A stretch of 64,000 nucleotides of DNA from Solidesulfovibrio sp. GTDB lineage: Bacteria; Desulfobacterota; Desulfovibrionia; Desulfovibrionales; Desulfovibrionaceae. The translations under genes and the position numbers were made by a program. Under the pieces are notes generated by a model. The model saw only the letters and a list, made by a program, of their open reading frames with translations, made no database searches and was not told the DNA's origin. Where the stretch lies: contig NZ_JBCFBA010000023.1 of the NCBI RefSeq assembly GCF_038562415.1, positions 1 through 64,000 on the forward strand. The letters are read 5' to 3'. Positions 16,143-24,584 of the stretch are shown here, piece by piece. The stretch's first letter is position 1, and each line of letters opens with the position of its first letter.

Positions 16143-17158
16143 ACCGCCTCCCTGGGGCCGAAGGTGACCCGGCCCCGTGTTTCCAGGCTCGTTGGCAGGA
16201 TGTCGTCCAGGCAGGCTTCGGTGATGGCCCGGGCCAGATTGCCTTCGATGACCTGGCGCACCCCGGCGTAGGCCACCGTGACCCGGGGATTGACCTCGAT
16301 GATGCGGCAGCCCTGGCCGATCAGCACCATGTCCACGCCGACGAAGCCGCGAAGGCCCGGGATGGCCCGCACCGCTTCCACGGCGAGCGACAGGGCGGCC
16401 GGCGCCGCCGGATGGTTAAGGGGCGTGACCCCGCCCCGGTAGGCGAAGGGAATGCCCGGCCGGATGTCCTGGCCGTTGAGGCAAAGGGGGACCGCGCCGC
16501 TGGCGGCGGCCATGACCGAGACGCTGGCGTGGGTCCCGTCGTGGTAGCGTTCGAGGACAAGCGGCACGTCTTTCCCGAGCAGGGCCAGGGCGGCATCCAG
16601 TTCGGCCGCGTCCCGGGCCAGGCAGACGCCGCCCCCACCCTGGCCGTCCACGAGCTTGGCCACCAGGGGAAAACCCACCTCCCGGGCCGCCCGGCCCGCC
16701 TGGCCGGGCGCGGCCGGCACGGCCTCGGGCAGGGGCAGGCCGGCCTCACGCAACAACTGGTGGCAGGCCCATTTGTCCCCGGCGGCGCGCACGCCCTCAG
16801 GCAGGCTGCCGAGCAGGCGCGCCCCGGCGGCCAGGGCCGTTTGGCTCAAATCCGCCAGGATGCCGCCCTCCTCCGGGGCGACGACCAGCACCGCCTCGGC
16901 CCTGGCCGCCAGGGCGGCAAAGCCGGCGGCGTGGCTGTCGGGGGTAAGGCGGACGATGGTGTCCGCCTCCAGGTCGGGCAGGGGAAGGCGGTCGTCGGTG
17001 GTGGTGATGAGCCGGGCCGGGCCGAAGGCGCGCAGGTCGGCCAGGACCGCCCGCAGGATGGTTTCCCCCAGGCCGGCCAGGCCCGGCGTGTCCGGGAGCC
17101 GTGCCCAGCCGCCGCCGGTCACGTATTCGTGGACCAGGACGGTGCGCGGCGCGGTCAT
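16139..17158 (-). CDS. mfnD: ATP-grasp ligase, MfnD-like (tyramine-glutamate ligase family)
   Basis: 339 residues, ATP-grasp_3 type: VLVHEYVTGGGWA at the N-terminus, GDKWACHQLLREAGLPLP near the middle, GFPLVAKLVDGQGGGGVCLA for the ATP loop, and GFVGVDMVL plus IIEVNPRVTVAY for Mg2+ ligands. MfnD adds glutamate to tyramine in methanofuran synthesis. In bacteria with polyglutamylated methylofuran the ligase may act repeatedly. Overlaps both neighbours by 4 bases. A second ligase of this general type is at 22468, so which one is the true MfnD is uncertain. Confidence 0.75.
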   Translation of the reverse strand: MTAPRTVLVHEYVTGGGWARLPDTPGLAGLGETILRAVLADLRAFGPARLITTTDDRLPLPDLEADTIVRLTPDSHAAGFAALAARAEAVLVVAPEEGGILADLSQTALAAGARLLGSLPEGVRAAGDKWACHQLLREAGLPLPEAVPAAPGQAGRAAREVGFPLVAKLVDGQGGGGVCLARDAAELDAALALLGKDVPLVLERYHDGTHASVSVMAAASGAVPLCLNGQDIRPGIPFAYRGGVTPLNHPAAPAALSLAVEAVRAIPGLRGFVGVDMVLIGQGCRIIEVNPRVTVAYAGVRQVIEGNLARAITEACLDDILPTSLETRGRVTFGPREAV

Positions 17159-18051
17159 GGCCGCCGCCTCTCGCCGGACAGGACATAATCCACCAGCAAC
17201 TCGGCCGCGTCCAGGCCCGTGGCCTGTTTGAGCCCGGTCCAGGCCGGGATGGCGTTGACCTCGATGACCGAGACGCCGCCGTCCTCGTGGGGCAGGATGT
17301 CGACGCCCAGGTAGTCCGCCTCGAAGGCCCGGGCCGCCCGCAGGGCCAGGTCGCGCAGGGCCGTGTCCAGGGCGCAGGCCTCGGGCCGGGCGCCCAGGGA
17401 CACGTTGGTCTTCCAGCCCTGGCCCACCCGGCGCATGGCCCCCACGGCCTCGCCGCCGACCACGAACACCCGGTAGTCCTCCCGGCCGTGGGGGATGTAG
17501 CGTTGCAGGTAGTACACGAAGTGGCACTGCTCGAAGGCCTTGAAGGTCCGGTAGGCCAGGTCGGGGTCGGAGACGCGCAGCAGGCCCCGGCCCTCGGCGC
17601 CGAAAAGCGGCTTGACCACCACGTCGCCGCCGAGCTCGTCAAAGGCGGCCATGGCCTGCTCGAAGCGCTCGGTGACGACGGTTTGGGGGACGGGCAGGCC
17701 GGCCCGGGCCAGGCGGCTTAGGGCGAAATACTTGCAGGCGCAGTGCTCGATGGCAAAGGGCGGGTTGACGATGCGCCGGCCTTCGCGCTCCAGGCGGTGC
17801 AGGGCGTTGACCCGGAAGACGACCTGTTCCAGGGACCCGGCCGGCAGGGCGCGCACGAAGACCACATCGGCCTCGTCGAGCCGGTTGGCCTCGCCGTCGC
17901 GGTCCACGCTGGCCAGGGACGGCGTGCCGCCCGGCCGGGCGAGCAGGCGGGTGATGGGATGGCAGGGGGCGTCGATGCCCCGCTTGGCCAGGGCGGCCTG
18001 GAGCAGGGCCACGTGCTTGCCGCCCCGTTTGCCGAGGATGACGGCGTTCAT
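17155..18051 (-). CDS. RimK-type ATP-grasp glutamate ligase, MptN-like
   Basis: 298 residues of the RimK family: GKRGGKHVALLQAALAKRG, HCACKYFALSRLARAGLPVP, DVVVKPLFGAEGRGLLRV (ATP-binding loop), GREDYRVFVVGGEAVGAMRR and GVSVIEVNAIPAW (Mg2+ ligands N and E). Archaeal relatives are MptN, which adds glutamate to H4MPT to give tetrahydrosarcinapterin, and CofF. With no F420 genes nearby, action on H4MPT is the more likely of the two. The start overlaps the mch stop by 4 bases. Confidence 0.78.
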   Translation of the reverse strand: MNAVILGKRGGKHVALLQAALAKRGIDAPCHPITRLLARPGGTPSLASVDRDGEANRLDEADVVFVRALPAGSLEQVVFRVNALHRLEREGRRIVNPPFAIEHCACKYFALSRLARAGLPVPQTVVTERFEQAMAAFDELGGDVVVKPLFGAEGRGLLRVSDPDLAYRTFKAFEQCHFVYYLQRYIPHGREDYRVFVVGGEAVGAMRRVGQGWKTNVSLGARPEACALDTALRDLALRAARAFEADYLGVDILPHEDGGVSVIEVNAIPAWTGLKQATGLDAAELLVDYVLSGERRRP

Positions 18052-19019
18052 AGGCCGAAGGATTGGCGCAGCAGCCCGGGGGCGGTCGCCCCGGCCAGGA
18101 AGTTCCGGCCGGTGCGGACGTTGGTGAGGCAGACCCTGGCCGGGCTGAACAGCAGGGGGTCGATCTTGTAGAAATCCCCCTCGTAGCGTTTGAAAAGATC
18201 GACGAACAGCCTGCCGTAGTCCCGGGAGGCGCAGGCGGGCACCTTGTCGATGACGGCCTCGATGGCCGCGTCGTCGCAGTCCACGGTGTACCAGGACTGG
18301 CCGCCGTAGAGCACGGCGTCGTTGGTGCGGCCGATGGCCGCGAGGTCGTCGGCGGCCACCGGGGCCAGGGGGCAGGTGCCGGAGCCGGACAGGACGGCAT
18401 CCAGGGGGAAGCCGAGCGCATGGAGCTTGTGCATGCCGGTTTCCACCACCCGGGCCGCGATCTGGACCGAGCCGACCAGGCTGGCCGTGGGGGCGACGAC
18501 GAGGAACAGCTCGGATTCGGCCACGTCGCAGGCCTTGGCGATCATGGCCGCCACGGCCGCGGTGGGCGGCTGGCGGCCTTCCAGGACCAGGACGGCGTTG
18601 GTCGAGGTTTCCGTATGGGCGATACCCCCGAAGATCGCCTCGCCCCGGTACAGGGCCCGGGCCGGCCCCGAGCCCATGGCGAAAAAGCGCGAGGCGTCGG
18701 CCGGGTCGGTCAGCGAGATGGCCCAGCCGGCGTACTGCGAGGCCATGCAGGCCAGTTCGGGGCGGCTGACGTCCACGCGCAGCCCCGGCAGGCTCAGGCC
18801 ATCCAGGCGGATGTCGCAAAAGGCCACGTGGCCAAGGCCCCCCAGGCAGATTTCGGCCACGAGCCGGCCGGCTTCCAGAGAGCCGGCCACGGCGATGCCG
18901 GCGTCCACCACCACGGCGCCGCCGGGCAAGGCGGAGGCGGTCACGTCGAGGCCGGCCTGGTCGGCGAGCAGCCGCCGCACCAGGTGCAGGGAACGTTCAT
19001 TGAGCGCGATTGTGGACAA
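18048..19019 (-). CDS. mch: Methenyltetrahydromethanopterin cyclohydrolase
   Basis: 323 residues, full length for Mch, which hydrolyses N5,N10-methenyl-H4MPT to N5-formyl-H4MPT and back. Recognisable segments: ERSLHLVRRLLADQAGLDVT, PELACMASQYAGWAI, AMGSGPARALYRGE and HKLHALGFPLDAVLSGSGTCPLAP. The start is a TTG at 19019 (TTG TCC ACA) with AAAGGGGA upstream; no ATG fits before the conserved N-terminus. It connects Ftr and MtdB biochemically. Confidence 0.95.
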   Translation of the reverse strand: MSTIALNERSLHLVRRLLADQAGLDVTASALPGGAVVVDAGIAVAGSLEAGRLVAEICLGGLGHVAFCDIRLDGLSLPGLRVDVSRPELACMASQYAGWAISLTDPADASRFFAMGSGPARALYRGEAIFGGIAHTETSTNAVLVLEGRQPPTAAVAAMIAKACDVAESELFLVVAPTASLVGSVQIAARVVETGMHKLHALGFPLDAVLSGSGTCPLAPVAADDLAAIGRTNDAVLYGGQSWYTVDCDDAAIEAVIDKVPACASRDYGRLFVDLFKRYEGDFYKIDPLLFSPARVCLTNVRTGRNFLAGATAPGLLRQSFGL

Positions 19020-19037
19020 GGTTTTTTCCCCTTTCGC

Positions 19038-20495
19038 TCAGTCATTGCCCTCGCCGTTTTCGGGGCGAGGCGTGCGGGCCGTTCCCACAGGTTGTTCGGA
19101 CCGGTTGGTTTCGGTTTGGCCGGCGGCCGGTTGCCGCTGGTCCCGGCTGGCGGTCCCCTCCGGCCGGGGCGGGACCGGCCGGGAGCGGTAGCCGAAGGAC
19201 AGGGGCGCGTCCTGGACGTATTTCTTGCCCAGGCGCAGCGCCGTGGCCGCCCGTTCCAGCTCCCGGCCGAGGTAGAAGGCGTGGCCGGGATCCGTGACCC
19301 CGAGGCGGGCGTAAAGCGCGGCCGGATCGTCGCCCTGGGCGAAAAGATCGCGGCGCAGCACGGTGATGCGGCCGCCGCCGACGAAGATGCGGATGTTTCT
19401 GTCCCGCAGGCGCGACTGGATCTCCCGCAGCTCGGCGTCGTCGTAGGTGGCGTGGGGCGCGGCCTTGGCCACGAGCAGGCCGTCGTCGATGCCCCAGGCC
19501 GGGACGCGGCTGGACACGGCGTAGTGCATGATGCGCCGGGCCAGGTCGAGCTCGCGCACCGCCCCCTGGGCCCAGGGCGCGACCTCGGTGGTCAGGGCGT
19601 AGTCGATATCCAGTTCCGCCAGCACCCCGGCCAGCACGGCCGTCACCCCGGGGCTGTCGGCCTCGGTCAGCTCGGTGACGTTGCCAAGGCCCACGAGCAT
19701 GGGGCTGTCGGGATGGCGGCGCCGCGCCTCCCGCAAGCGCCAGAAGGATTCGCTTATGCCGAAGCCGATGGGGTCGAGGATGGGGTCGAGGACGTGGGCC
19801 ACGCCCCACTGGCGCAGCCGGGCGGCATTGCGTTCGAGGGATTCGAGCCCTTCCCCGAAGTCCGGGATGACCACCACCGTGGCCCGCAGCTCCCGGGCCA
19901 CCTCCAGGTTGACGCCGTTGACCGACAGCACCAGTTCGACGCCGGCCCGGTCGGCGGCCAGGATGGTCGGCGGGTCGAAGCTGTCGATGCTGACGCGAAA
20001 GCCCTCGGCCCGCAGCGCGGCGACCATCTCCCCCACGCCGGGAAACGGCCCGGCGGGCGGGCCGCCCAGGTCGATGACGTCGGCGCCGGAGTCCCGCAGG
20101 TACCGAGCCCTGGCCAGGACGGCCTCGGCGGGCAGGGCGTGGGCCTCGGTGATCTCGGCCAGGATCTGCGTGCGGTAGGGGCCGTAGCCCGACAGGTCCC
20201 GGCTGCCGCCGAAGTGGACGGGCAGGTCCTTGAGGTCGGCCGGGCCGCGCCCGACGGGCACGCCGAGCTTGTCGGCCAGGGCGGCCGTGTCGCCCTGGCA
20301 CAGCCCGGGCAGCAGGACCGCGGCGCAGCCCCGGGCGTCGGGCAGGTGCCGGGCGATCCAGGCCGTGTCCATGAGCGCGGCCACGGTCATGGGCAGCACG
20401 GCGATGTCGTAGGAAAAGGCCGGGCGCATGGCCTCCAGGGTGGCGGCCAGGGCCGGGGCGGCCAGTTTGCCGGTGACGAACAGGGTGTCGGGCAT
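19038..20495 (-). CDS. Dihydropteroate synthase-like protein of H4MPT clusters
   Basis: 485 residues. Residues ~1-130 form an extra N-terminal domain (LFVTGKLAAPALAATLEAM). The central part is a pterin-binding barrel: GADVIDLGGPPAG, FRVSIDSFDPPTI, VNGVNLEVA, PILDPIGFG. The C-terminal ~70 residues are proline/arginine-rich and probably disordered. It is likely to couple the pterin diphosphate with beta-RFAP, the step analogous to folate DHPS. Mch follows after 18 bases. Ordinary folate FolP is shorter and lacks the N-terminal domain. Confidence 0.85.
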   Translation of the reverse strand: MPDTLFVTGKLAAPALAATLEAMRPAFSYDIAVLPMTVAALMDTAWIARHLPDARGCAAVLLPGLCQGDTAALADKLGVPVGRGPADLKDLPVHFGGSRDLSGYGPYRTQILAEITEAHALPAEAVLARARYLRDSGADVIDLGGPPAGPFPGVGEMVAALRAEGFRVSIDSFDPPTILAADRAGVELVLSVNGVNLEVARELRATVVVIPDFGEGLESLERNAARLRQWGVAHVLDPILDPIGFGISESFWRLREARRRHPDSPMLVGLGNVTELTEADSPGVTAVLAGVLAELDIDYALTTEVAPWAQGAVRELDLARRIMHYAVSSRVPAWGIDDGLLVAKAAPHATYDDAELREIQSRLRDRNIRIFVGGGRITVLRRDLFAQGDDPAALYARLGVTDPGHAFYLGRELERAATALRLGKKYVQDAPLSFGYRSRPVPPRPEGTASRDQRQPAAGQTETNRSEQPVGTARTPRPENGEGND

Positions 20496-20513
20496 GGCTG
20501 GGCGTGTGGCGCG

Positions 20514-20996
20514 TTAGTTCCCACCGGCCAGGGTCAGGCGGAAATAGGCCGTCTGGCCGGGGGATTCCTCCACGCCCACCTCGATGTGGGACAGGTTGGG
20601 GTTGGGGGCCAGGGCGGCGGCCAGTTCGCCGGCCAGGTACTCGGCCAGGCGTTCGGCCGTGATGTTGTCCAGGGGCAGGTCCAGGACGTCGTGGCGCGGA
20701 AAGACGTAGCGCCGGTTCTTGAAGCGCACCTCCACCTCGCCGTCCGCCTCGGTCACGGTCAGGCAGGGGCTTTTGCGGGGCAGCAGGAAGCGGTGGTCCA
20801 GGCGGTCGCACAGGTCCTTGACGAGGCGCTTGAGCTCCACGAAGTCGAAGACGTAGCGGTCGTCGGTGAGCTCGCCGGCCAGGGTGGCGCACACGGCGTA
20901 GTTGTGGCCGTGGAGGCGTTCGCACTTGCCGGCGAAGGAGATGAAGTGGGCGGCGCTGAAGCGCAGGTTGCCCTTTTCGATGGTGACGCGGTGCAT
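20514..20996 (-). CDS. 6-pyruvoyl-tetrahydropterin synthase-like enzyme
   Basis: 160 residues of the PTPS/QueD fold. Zinc ligands are AAHFI (His) and ERLHGHNYAVCATL (HGH), with DFVELKRLVKDLCDRLDHRFL following and the catalytic C/E region DNITAERLAEYLA then HIEVGVEES. In H4MPT synthesis PTPS-like proteins may act on 7,8-dihydroneopterin derivatives, replacing the usual aldolase step; this is inferred from position between HPPK-MptA and the DHPS-like gene. QueD for queuosine is the alternative, but no que genes are nearby. Confidence 0.82.
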   Translation of the reverse strand: MHRVTIEKGNLRFSAAHFISFAGKCERLHGHNYAVCATLAGELTDDRYVFDFVELKRLVKDLCDRLDHRFLLPRKSPCLTVTEADGEVEVRFKNRRYVFPRHDVLDLPLDNITAERLAEYLAGELAAALAPNPNLSHIEVGVEESPGQTAYFRLTLAGGN

Positions 20997-21019
20997 GGTG
21001 TGCCCCCGTGGCGTTGCGG

Positions 21020-22471
21020 TTAACTCTTGAGCCATTGATCCAGGCTGGTGTGGGCGGCCATGCCCGGGCCTTCGCCGCGCAGTTCCCGGCGGATCTCGCC
21101 CAGGGTGCCGTAGCGTTCGGCAAAGGCGTTGTGCTTGTGGATGCTTTCCAGGTTTTCCTGCTTGGCCAGCACGAAGGCGTCGTCGGGCAGGTCCGGGAAG
21201 ATGTCCACCAGGCTGTAGAGCATCTCCCGGACCACGTCCTCGACGAAGCGGGGCTGGCGGTGGGCCTTGTTGACCACGAACAGCTCGTCGGGCCGCTTGA
21301 GGATGGCGTAGGTTTCGGAGCTCATGGCCGTTTCCACCAGGTGGACCAGGTTTTCCGCCCGCACCTGGATGTCCGAGCCCACGAGCAGGGTGCCCCGGCC
21401 GCGCTGGTTGTGGGAGGCGATGGGGATGGCGCCCAGGATGCGCTCCACCTGTTCGGCGCTGAAGCCTTCCTCCAAAAGCAGGCCCCGGGAGTAGTCGCGC
21501 ACCATGTCCTGGGCGCAGGGGCACACCGTCATGCCCTCGGTTTCGACGCCGACCAGGCAGCGGGTCCGCTCGCCCGTGGTCGAGGCGATGCCGATGAGGG
21601 TGTAGAGGTCCTCGGAGGTCTTGCCGGAGACCGGCGTGGTCTTGATCAGAGGGGAGCGGGCCCGGATGTGGACCTCCGAGCGCAGGGCCCCCTGGACCGT
21701 CACCACCCGCCGGGAGAGCTTGCCGGCCAGGGACTCGATGTCCGGCATGGGCTCCAGGGTCATTTCCTGGATGAGCGCCTCCACGGCGTCGCCGAAGCGC
21801 GACATGTGCACCCCGGCCTGGTCCGGGGCCAGGTCGGCGAACAGGTCGAGCTCGGCGCTAAACAGCGCCGGCTTGCCGTTGTTGACGAGTTGGATGTTGC
21901 GCCGCTGGTTGGTCACGCCCACCCGGGACAGGCCCAGGGGCACGGACGGTTTTTCCTGCTGCACGTCGAGGCCCAGGCGGGGCTTGAGGCTCAGGCGGGC
22001 CACGCCCCAGTGGGGAAGCCCGGCCAGCAGGCTCTCGACGGTGCGGCCAAGGCCCGGGTGGACCAGGCCCGGGGCGATCTCCGACAGGGGCACCAGGGCG
22101 AAGGGGCGCTCGGCCAGGCCGGGATGGGGGATGGCCAGGTCCCCCTCGTCCACGACCAGGTCGTCGTAGAGCAGGATGTCGATGTCGATGGGCCGGGGGG
22201 CGTTTCGGACGCTCTCCTGGCGGCCCATGCGCTTTTCGATGCGCTTAAGCAGCGTCAGCAGGGCCCGGGGGCCAAGGTCGGTGCGGATGCGGCAGGCGAC
22301 GTTGTAGAACGTGGGTTGGCCGGGGCAGCCCAGGGGCTCGGTCTCGTAGTACGAGGACACCGGCCCGATTTCGGCCCGGGCCCGGATGTGTTGCAAGGCC
22401 TGGAGGATGTTGGCCTGGCGGTTGCCGCCGTTGCTGCCCAAGCCCAGGTACACGGTATGCAGTGGATTCAT
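21020..22471 (-). CDS. Fusion of HPPK and MptA/FolE2-type GTP cyclohydrolase
   Basis: 483 residues. Residues ~5-150 are hydroxymethyl-dihydropterin pyrophosphokinase: VYLGLGSNGGNRQANI, FYNVACRI and NAPRPIDIDILLYDD. Residues ~165-483 are a GTP cyclohydrolase of the MptA/FolE2 family: GVHMSRFGDAVE, GVETEGMTVCPCAQDM and PIASHNQRGRGTLLVG, with metal-binding histidines and cysteine. MptA makes 7,8-dihydroneopterin 2',3'-cyclic phosphate, and HPPK activates the hydroxymethyl pterin. One chain thus carries an early and a late pterin step. The start overlaps the upstream ATP-grasp stop by 4 bases. Confidence 0.9.
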   Translation of the reverse strand: MNPLHTVYLGLGSNGGNRQANILQALQHIRARAEIGPVSSYYETEPLGCPGQPTFYNVACRIRTDLGPRALLTLLKRIEKRMGRQESVRNAPRPIDIDILLYDDLVVDEGDLAIPHPGLAERPFALVPLSEIAPGLVHPGLGRTVESLLAGLPHWGVARLSLKPRLGLDVQQEKPSVPLGLSRVGVTNQRRNIQLVNNGKPALFSAELDLFADLAPDQAGVHMSRFGDAVEALIQEMTLEPMPDIESLAGKLSRRVVTVQGALRSEVHIRARSPLIKTTPVSGKTSEDLYTLIGIASTTGERTRCLVGVETEGMTVCPCAQDMVRDYSRGLLLEEGFSAEQVERILGAIPIASHNQRGRGTLLVGSDIQVRAENLVHLVETAMSSETYAILKRPDELFVVNKAHRQPRFVEDVVREMLYSLVDIFPDLPDDAFVLAKQENLESIHKHNAFAERYGTLGEIRRELRGEGPGMAAHTSLDQWLKS

Positions 22472-23622
22472 GAGGCTTCTTCCTTGGAGGCGAGGTCGCG
22501 TTCCAGGCCGCGCGCCGCCGCGTACAGCCCTTCCAGGGCGGCCCGGCGGGTCGCGCCCGGCAGCACGATGGAACAGATGGGCCGGCCGGGGGCGATGGCG
22601 TCGCCGGGGCGGCCGACGTCGCGCAGTTCGGGGCGCCGCCAGCCGGTGTCTTCGGGGAGGCGACAGGGTCGCCGGGCGAAGGCGATGCCCTTGGCCAGGT
22701 AGCCGCCGTTTTCCGGCCAGTCGGCCGGCGCGGGCAACGCGCCGGCGGCGGCCCGGACGTGGGTGTCGAAGACGCTTCCCAGGCCGCGTTCCTCGATGAG
22801 TTCGGCCGAGGCCGTGGGCCGGGGGTTGATTTCCAAAAGCACCGGGCGCGGTCGGCCGTTCGGGCCGGCGGCGATGATACAATCCAGGCCGCACACGCCG
22901 CGCAGCCCGAAACGCCGGGTGAGCCGGGCGGCCATGTCCGCCAGGGCCCGGGTCAAGGCTTCTCCGCCGCCCAGCTCCGGGGCCAGGGGCATGATGTTGC
23001 CGCAGTGGCGAAAGCCGTGGGCGCCGAGTTTGCGGTCGCCGACGACCTGTTCGCTGACGCCCAGGACCAGGCTTTCCCGGCCGTTGGCGGCGAAAACCGC
23101 CGAGGCGCTCACCCCGGGCACCCAGGTCTGGAGATACCAGCCCCTGGCCAGGGGCCGGCCGTCCCAGAAGTCGATGCCGTGGCCGCCGCCGCTTTTGACC
23201 GGCTTTCGCAGCCATTCGACCTGCTTTCGGGCTGTTGCCTCCTCGCCCGGAAACAGGGTTGGCGGCATGGCCAGGCCTTCCTCGGCGCACACCCGGCGCA
23301 ATGTGGGCCAGTGACGCGCCTGGCGCAGGGTTTCGGGTGTGTTGCCGGCGATGGGGCGGCCCCCGGCCAGGTCCCGGACCACCCGGGGGTGGTTCTCCAG
23401 GTTGGAGACGTAGGCCAGGGTGTCGTAGGCCAGGCCGGCGGCCAGGCCGGGCAGGTCCTTGGCGTCGTAGGCCGGCCGGCCCTGGCGCAGCAGGGAGCGG
23501 CAGGCCACGCGGTCGGCCAGGTCGCTGTCGCCGAAATAGTCGACGGCCACGACCGGGTGGCCGGCGCGGGCGGCGGACTGGGCCAGGGCCCGGACACTGA
23601 GGCCGGCCAATAAAAACGTCAT
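22468..23622 (-). CDS. ATP-grasp domain protein of the H4MPT operon
   Basis: 384 residues with a Rossmann-like N-terminus (FLLAGLSVRALAQSAARAGH, VVAVDYFGDSD) and an ATP-grasp core: VEWLRKPVKSGGGHGIDFW for nucleotide binding and RPVLLEINPRPTAS for Mg2+. It is related to the COG2232 carboligases present in methylotroph H4MPT clusters. The substrate is unknown; peptide-like coupling in methanofuran or H4MPT side chains is likely. It overlaps mtdB and the HPPK-MptA gene by 4 bases each, so it is firmly inside the operon. Confidence 0.75.
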   Translation of the reverse strand: MTFLLAGLSVRALAQSAARAGHPVVAVDYFGDSDLADRVACRSLLRQGRPAYDAKDLPGLAAGLAYDTLAYVSNLENHPRVVRDLAGGRPIAGNTPETLRQARHWPTLRRVCAEEGLAMPPTLFPGEEATARKQVEWLRKPVKSGGGHGIDFWDGRPLARGWYLQTWVPGVSASAVFAANGRESLVLGVSEQVVGDRKLGAHGFRHCGNIMPLAPELGGGEALTRALADMAARLTRRFGLRGVCGLDCIIAAGPNGRPRPVLLEINPRPTASAELIEERGLGSVFDTHVRAAAGALPAPADWPENGGYLAKGIAFARRPCRLPEDTGWRRPELRDVGRPGDAIAPGRPICSIVLPGATRRAALEGLYAAARGLERDLASKEEAS

Positions 23623-24485
23623 GACGTCGCGAGTTCCCTTGCCGTGGCGTAGATGGCCTCGGCATCGAAGACCAGGTCGTTTTGGGTGAACATCCTGGCC
23701 AGGCAGGCGCGGTGCACGCGCATTTTGAGCCCCCCGATCCCGAGCGCCCCGAACAGTTTCTTGCCGTGGCGCTCCTCGCCGTCCCACGTGGCCTCGACGC
23801 CTTCGGCGCCAAGGGGGGGCACGGCGTTGATGTCGGCCACGACCAGCAGGTCGGGATGGCCGCTCCACAGGGCCTCGGGCATGAGCCGCACGCCGGCCGC
23901 GCCGCAGCACAGCACGGCCTGGGCGCCGGCCAGGGCGCGTTCGGTGCCGGCCGCATCGGCGGCCTCGGCCGCGCCCACCGTCACCCCGAAGCGCTCCGCG
24001 ACGGCCCGGCAGGCGGCCTCGACCCGGTCCAGGCGCCGGGAGGTCAGCACCACCTCGGCCCCCTCGCCGGCCAAAAGTCCGGCGGCCCGCTGGCCCACGG
24101 GCCCGGTGCCGGCCAGGACCACTACCTTTTTCCCGGCCAGTTCCATAGCCCCCCGTATCTTGGCCGCCGCGGCGGCGGCCGTGGTGTTGCAGCCATTGGA
24201 ATCGAGCATGACCGAAACGCGGAACGGGCCGAAAAAGCTGTCCTTGGCCGCGGTGAAGAGGGCCTCGCCGACGGCCACGTCCGAGCCGCCGACAAAGGCG
24301 GCCGAGTATTTGAGGTCCGGGATGCCCCGGGTGAAAAGCAGGCCGTAGACCTGGCCGCGCACGTCGGCCGGGGTCACGCCGCCGCGGGCGATGAGGGCGT
24401 CGGCCCCGGCGTCGTGGGCCACCACCGCGTCGAAGGCGCTCGGCAGGGGATCGGCGTCGAGCTGGAGCAGGAGGTTTTTTTTCAT
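23619..24485 (-). CDS. mtdB: NAD(P)-dependent methylene-H4MPT dehydrogenase
   Basis: 288 residues of the MtdA/MtdB type: LLLQLDADPLPSAFDAVVAHDAGAD and GGVTPADVRGQVYGLLFTRG in the catalytic domain, then the dinucleotide-binding GKKVVVLAGTGPVGQRAA with TSRRLDRVE. It oxidises methylene-H4MPT to methenyl-H4MPT. No F420-dependent Mtd is present, so the electrons enter as NAD(P)H, which suits the nearby NfnAB. First gene of the tightly overlapping block that runs to mfnE. A large hairpin separates it from the aquaporin gene. Confidence 0.92.
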   Translation of the reverse strand: MKKNLLLQLDADPLPSAFDAVVAHDAGADALIARGGVTPADVRGQVYGLLFTRGIPDLKYSAAFVGGSDVAVGEALFTAAKDSFFGPFRVSVMLDSNGCNTTAAAAAAKIRGAMELAGKKVVVLAGTGPVGQRAAGLLAGEGAEVVLTSRRLDRVEAACRAVAERFGVTVGAAEAADAAGTERALAGAQAVLCCGAAGVRLMPEALWSGHPDLLVVADINAVPPLGAEGVEATWDGEERHGKKLFGALGIGGLKMRVHRACLARMFTQNDLVFDAEAIYATARELATS

Positions 24486-24517
24486 CGGCTGTCCTTGCGG
24501 CCGTTCGGCCGGAGAAC

Positions 24518-24547
24518 CGTCGCGGGGACGGGATCGTCCCCGCGACG
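24518..24547. terminator. Strong hairpin between aquaporin gene and mtdB
   Basis: CGTCGCGGGGACG (24518-24530) and CGTCCCCGCGACG (24535-24547) form a perfect 13-bp stem with a GGAT loop. There is no U-tract on either strand, so it may be a pause, a partial terminator or an mRNA processing site that sets different levels of the DUF2193-aquaporin part and the mtdB part. Confidence 0.6.
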
Positions 24548-24584
24548 GGTTGCGGTTTCCGTGTCTGGCGTCACGGCGGGAGGG

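Noticed and set aside
18063-21023. A 986-codon frame on the strand opposite mch, DHPS-like and PTPS genes
   Set aside because: Antisense shadow created by high GC at third codon positions; the opposite-strand proteins are clearly recognisable.
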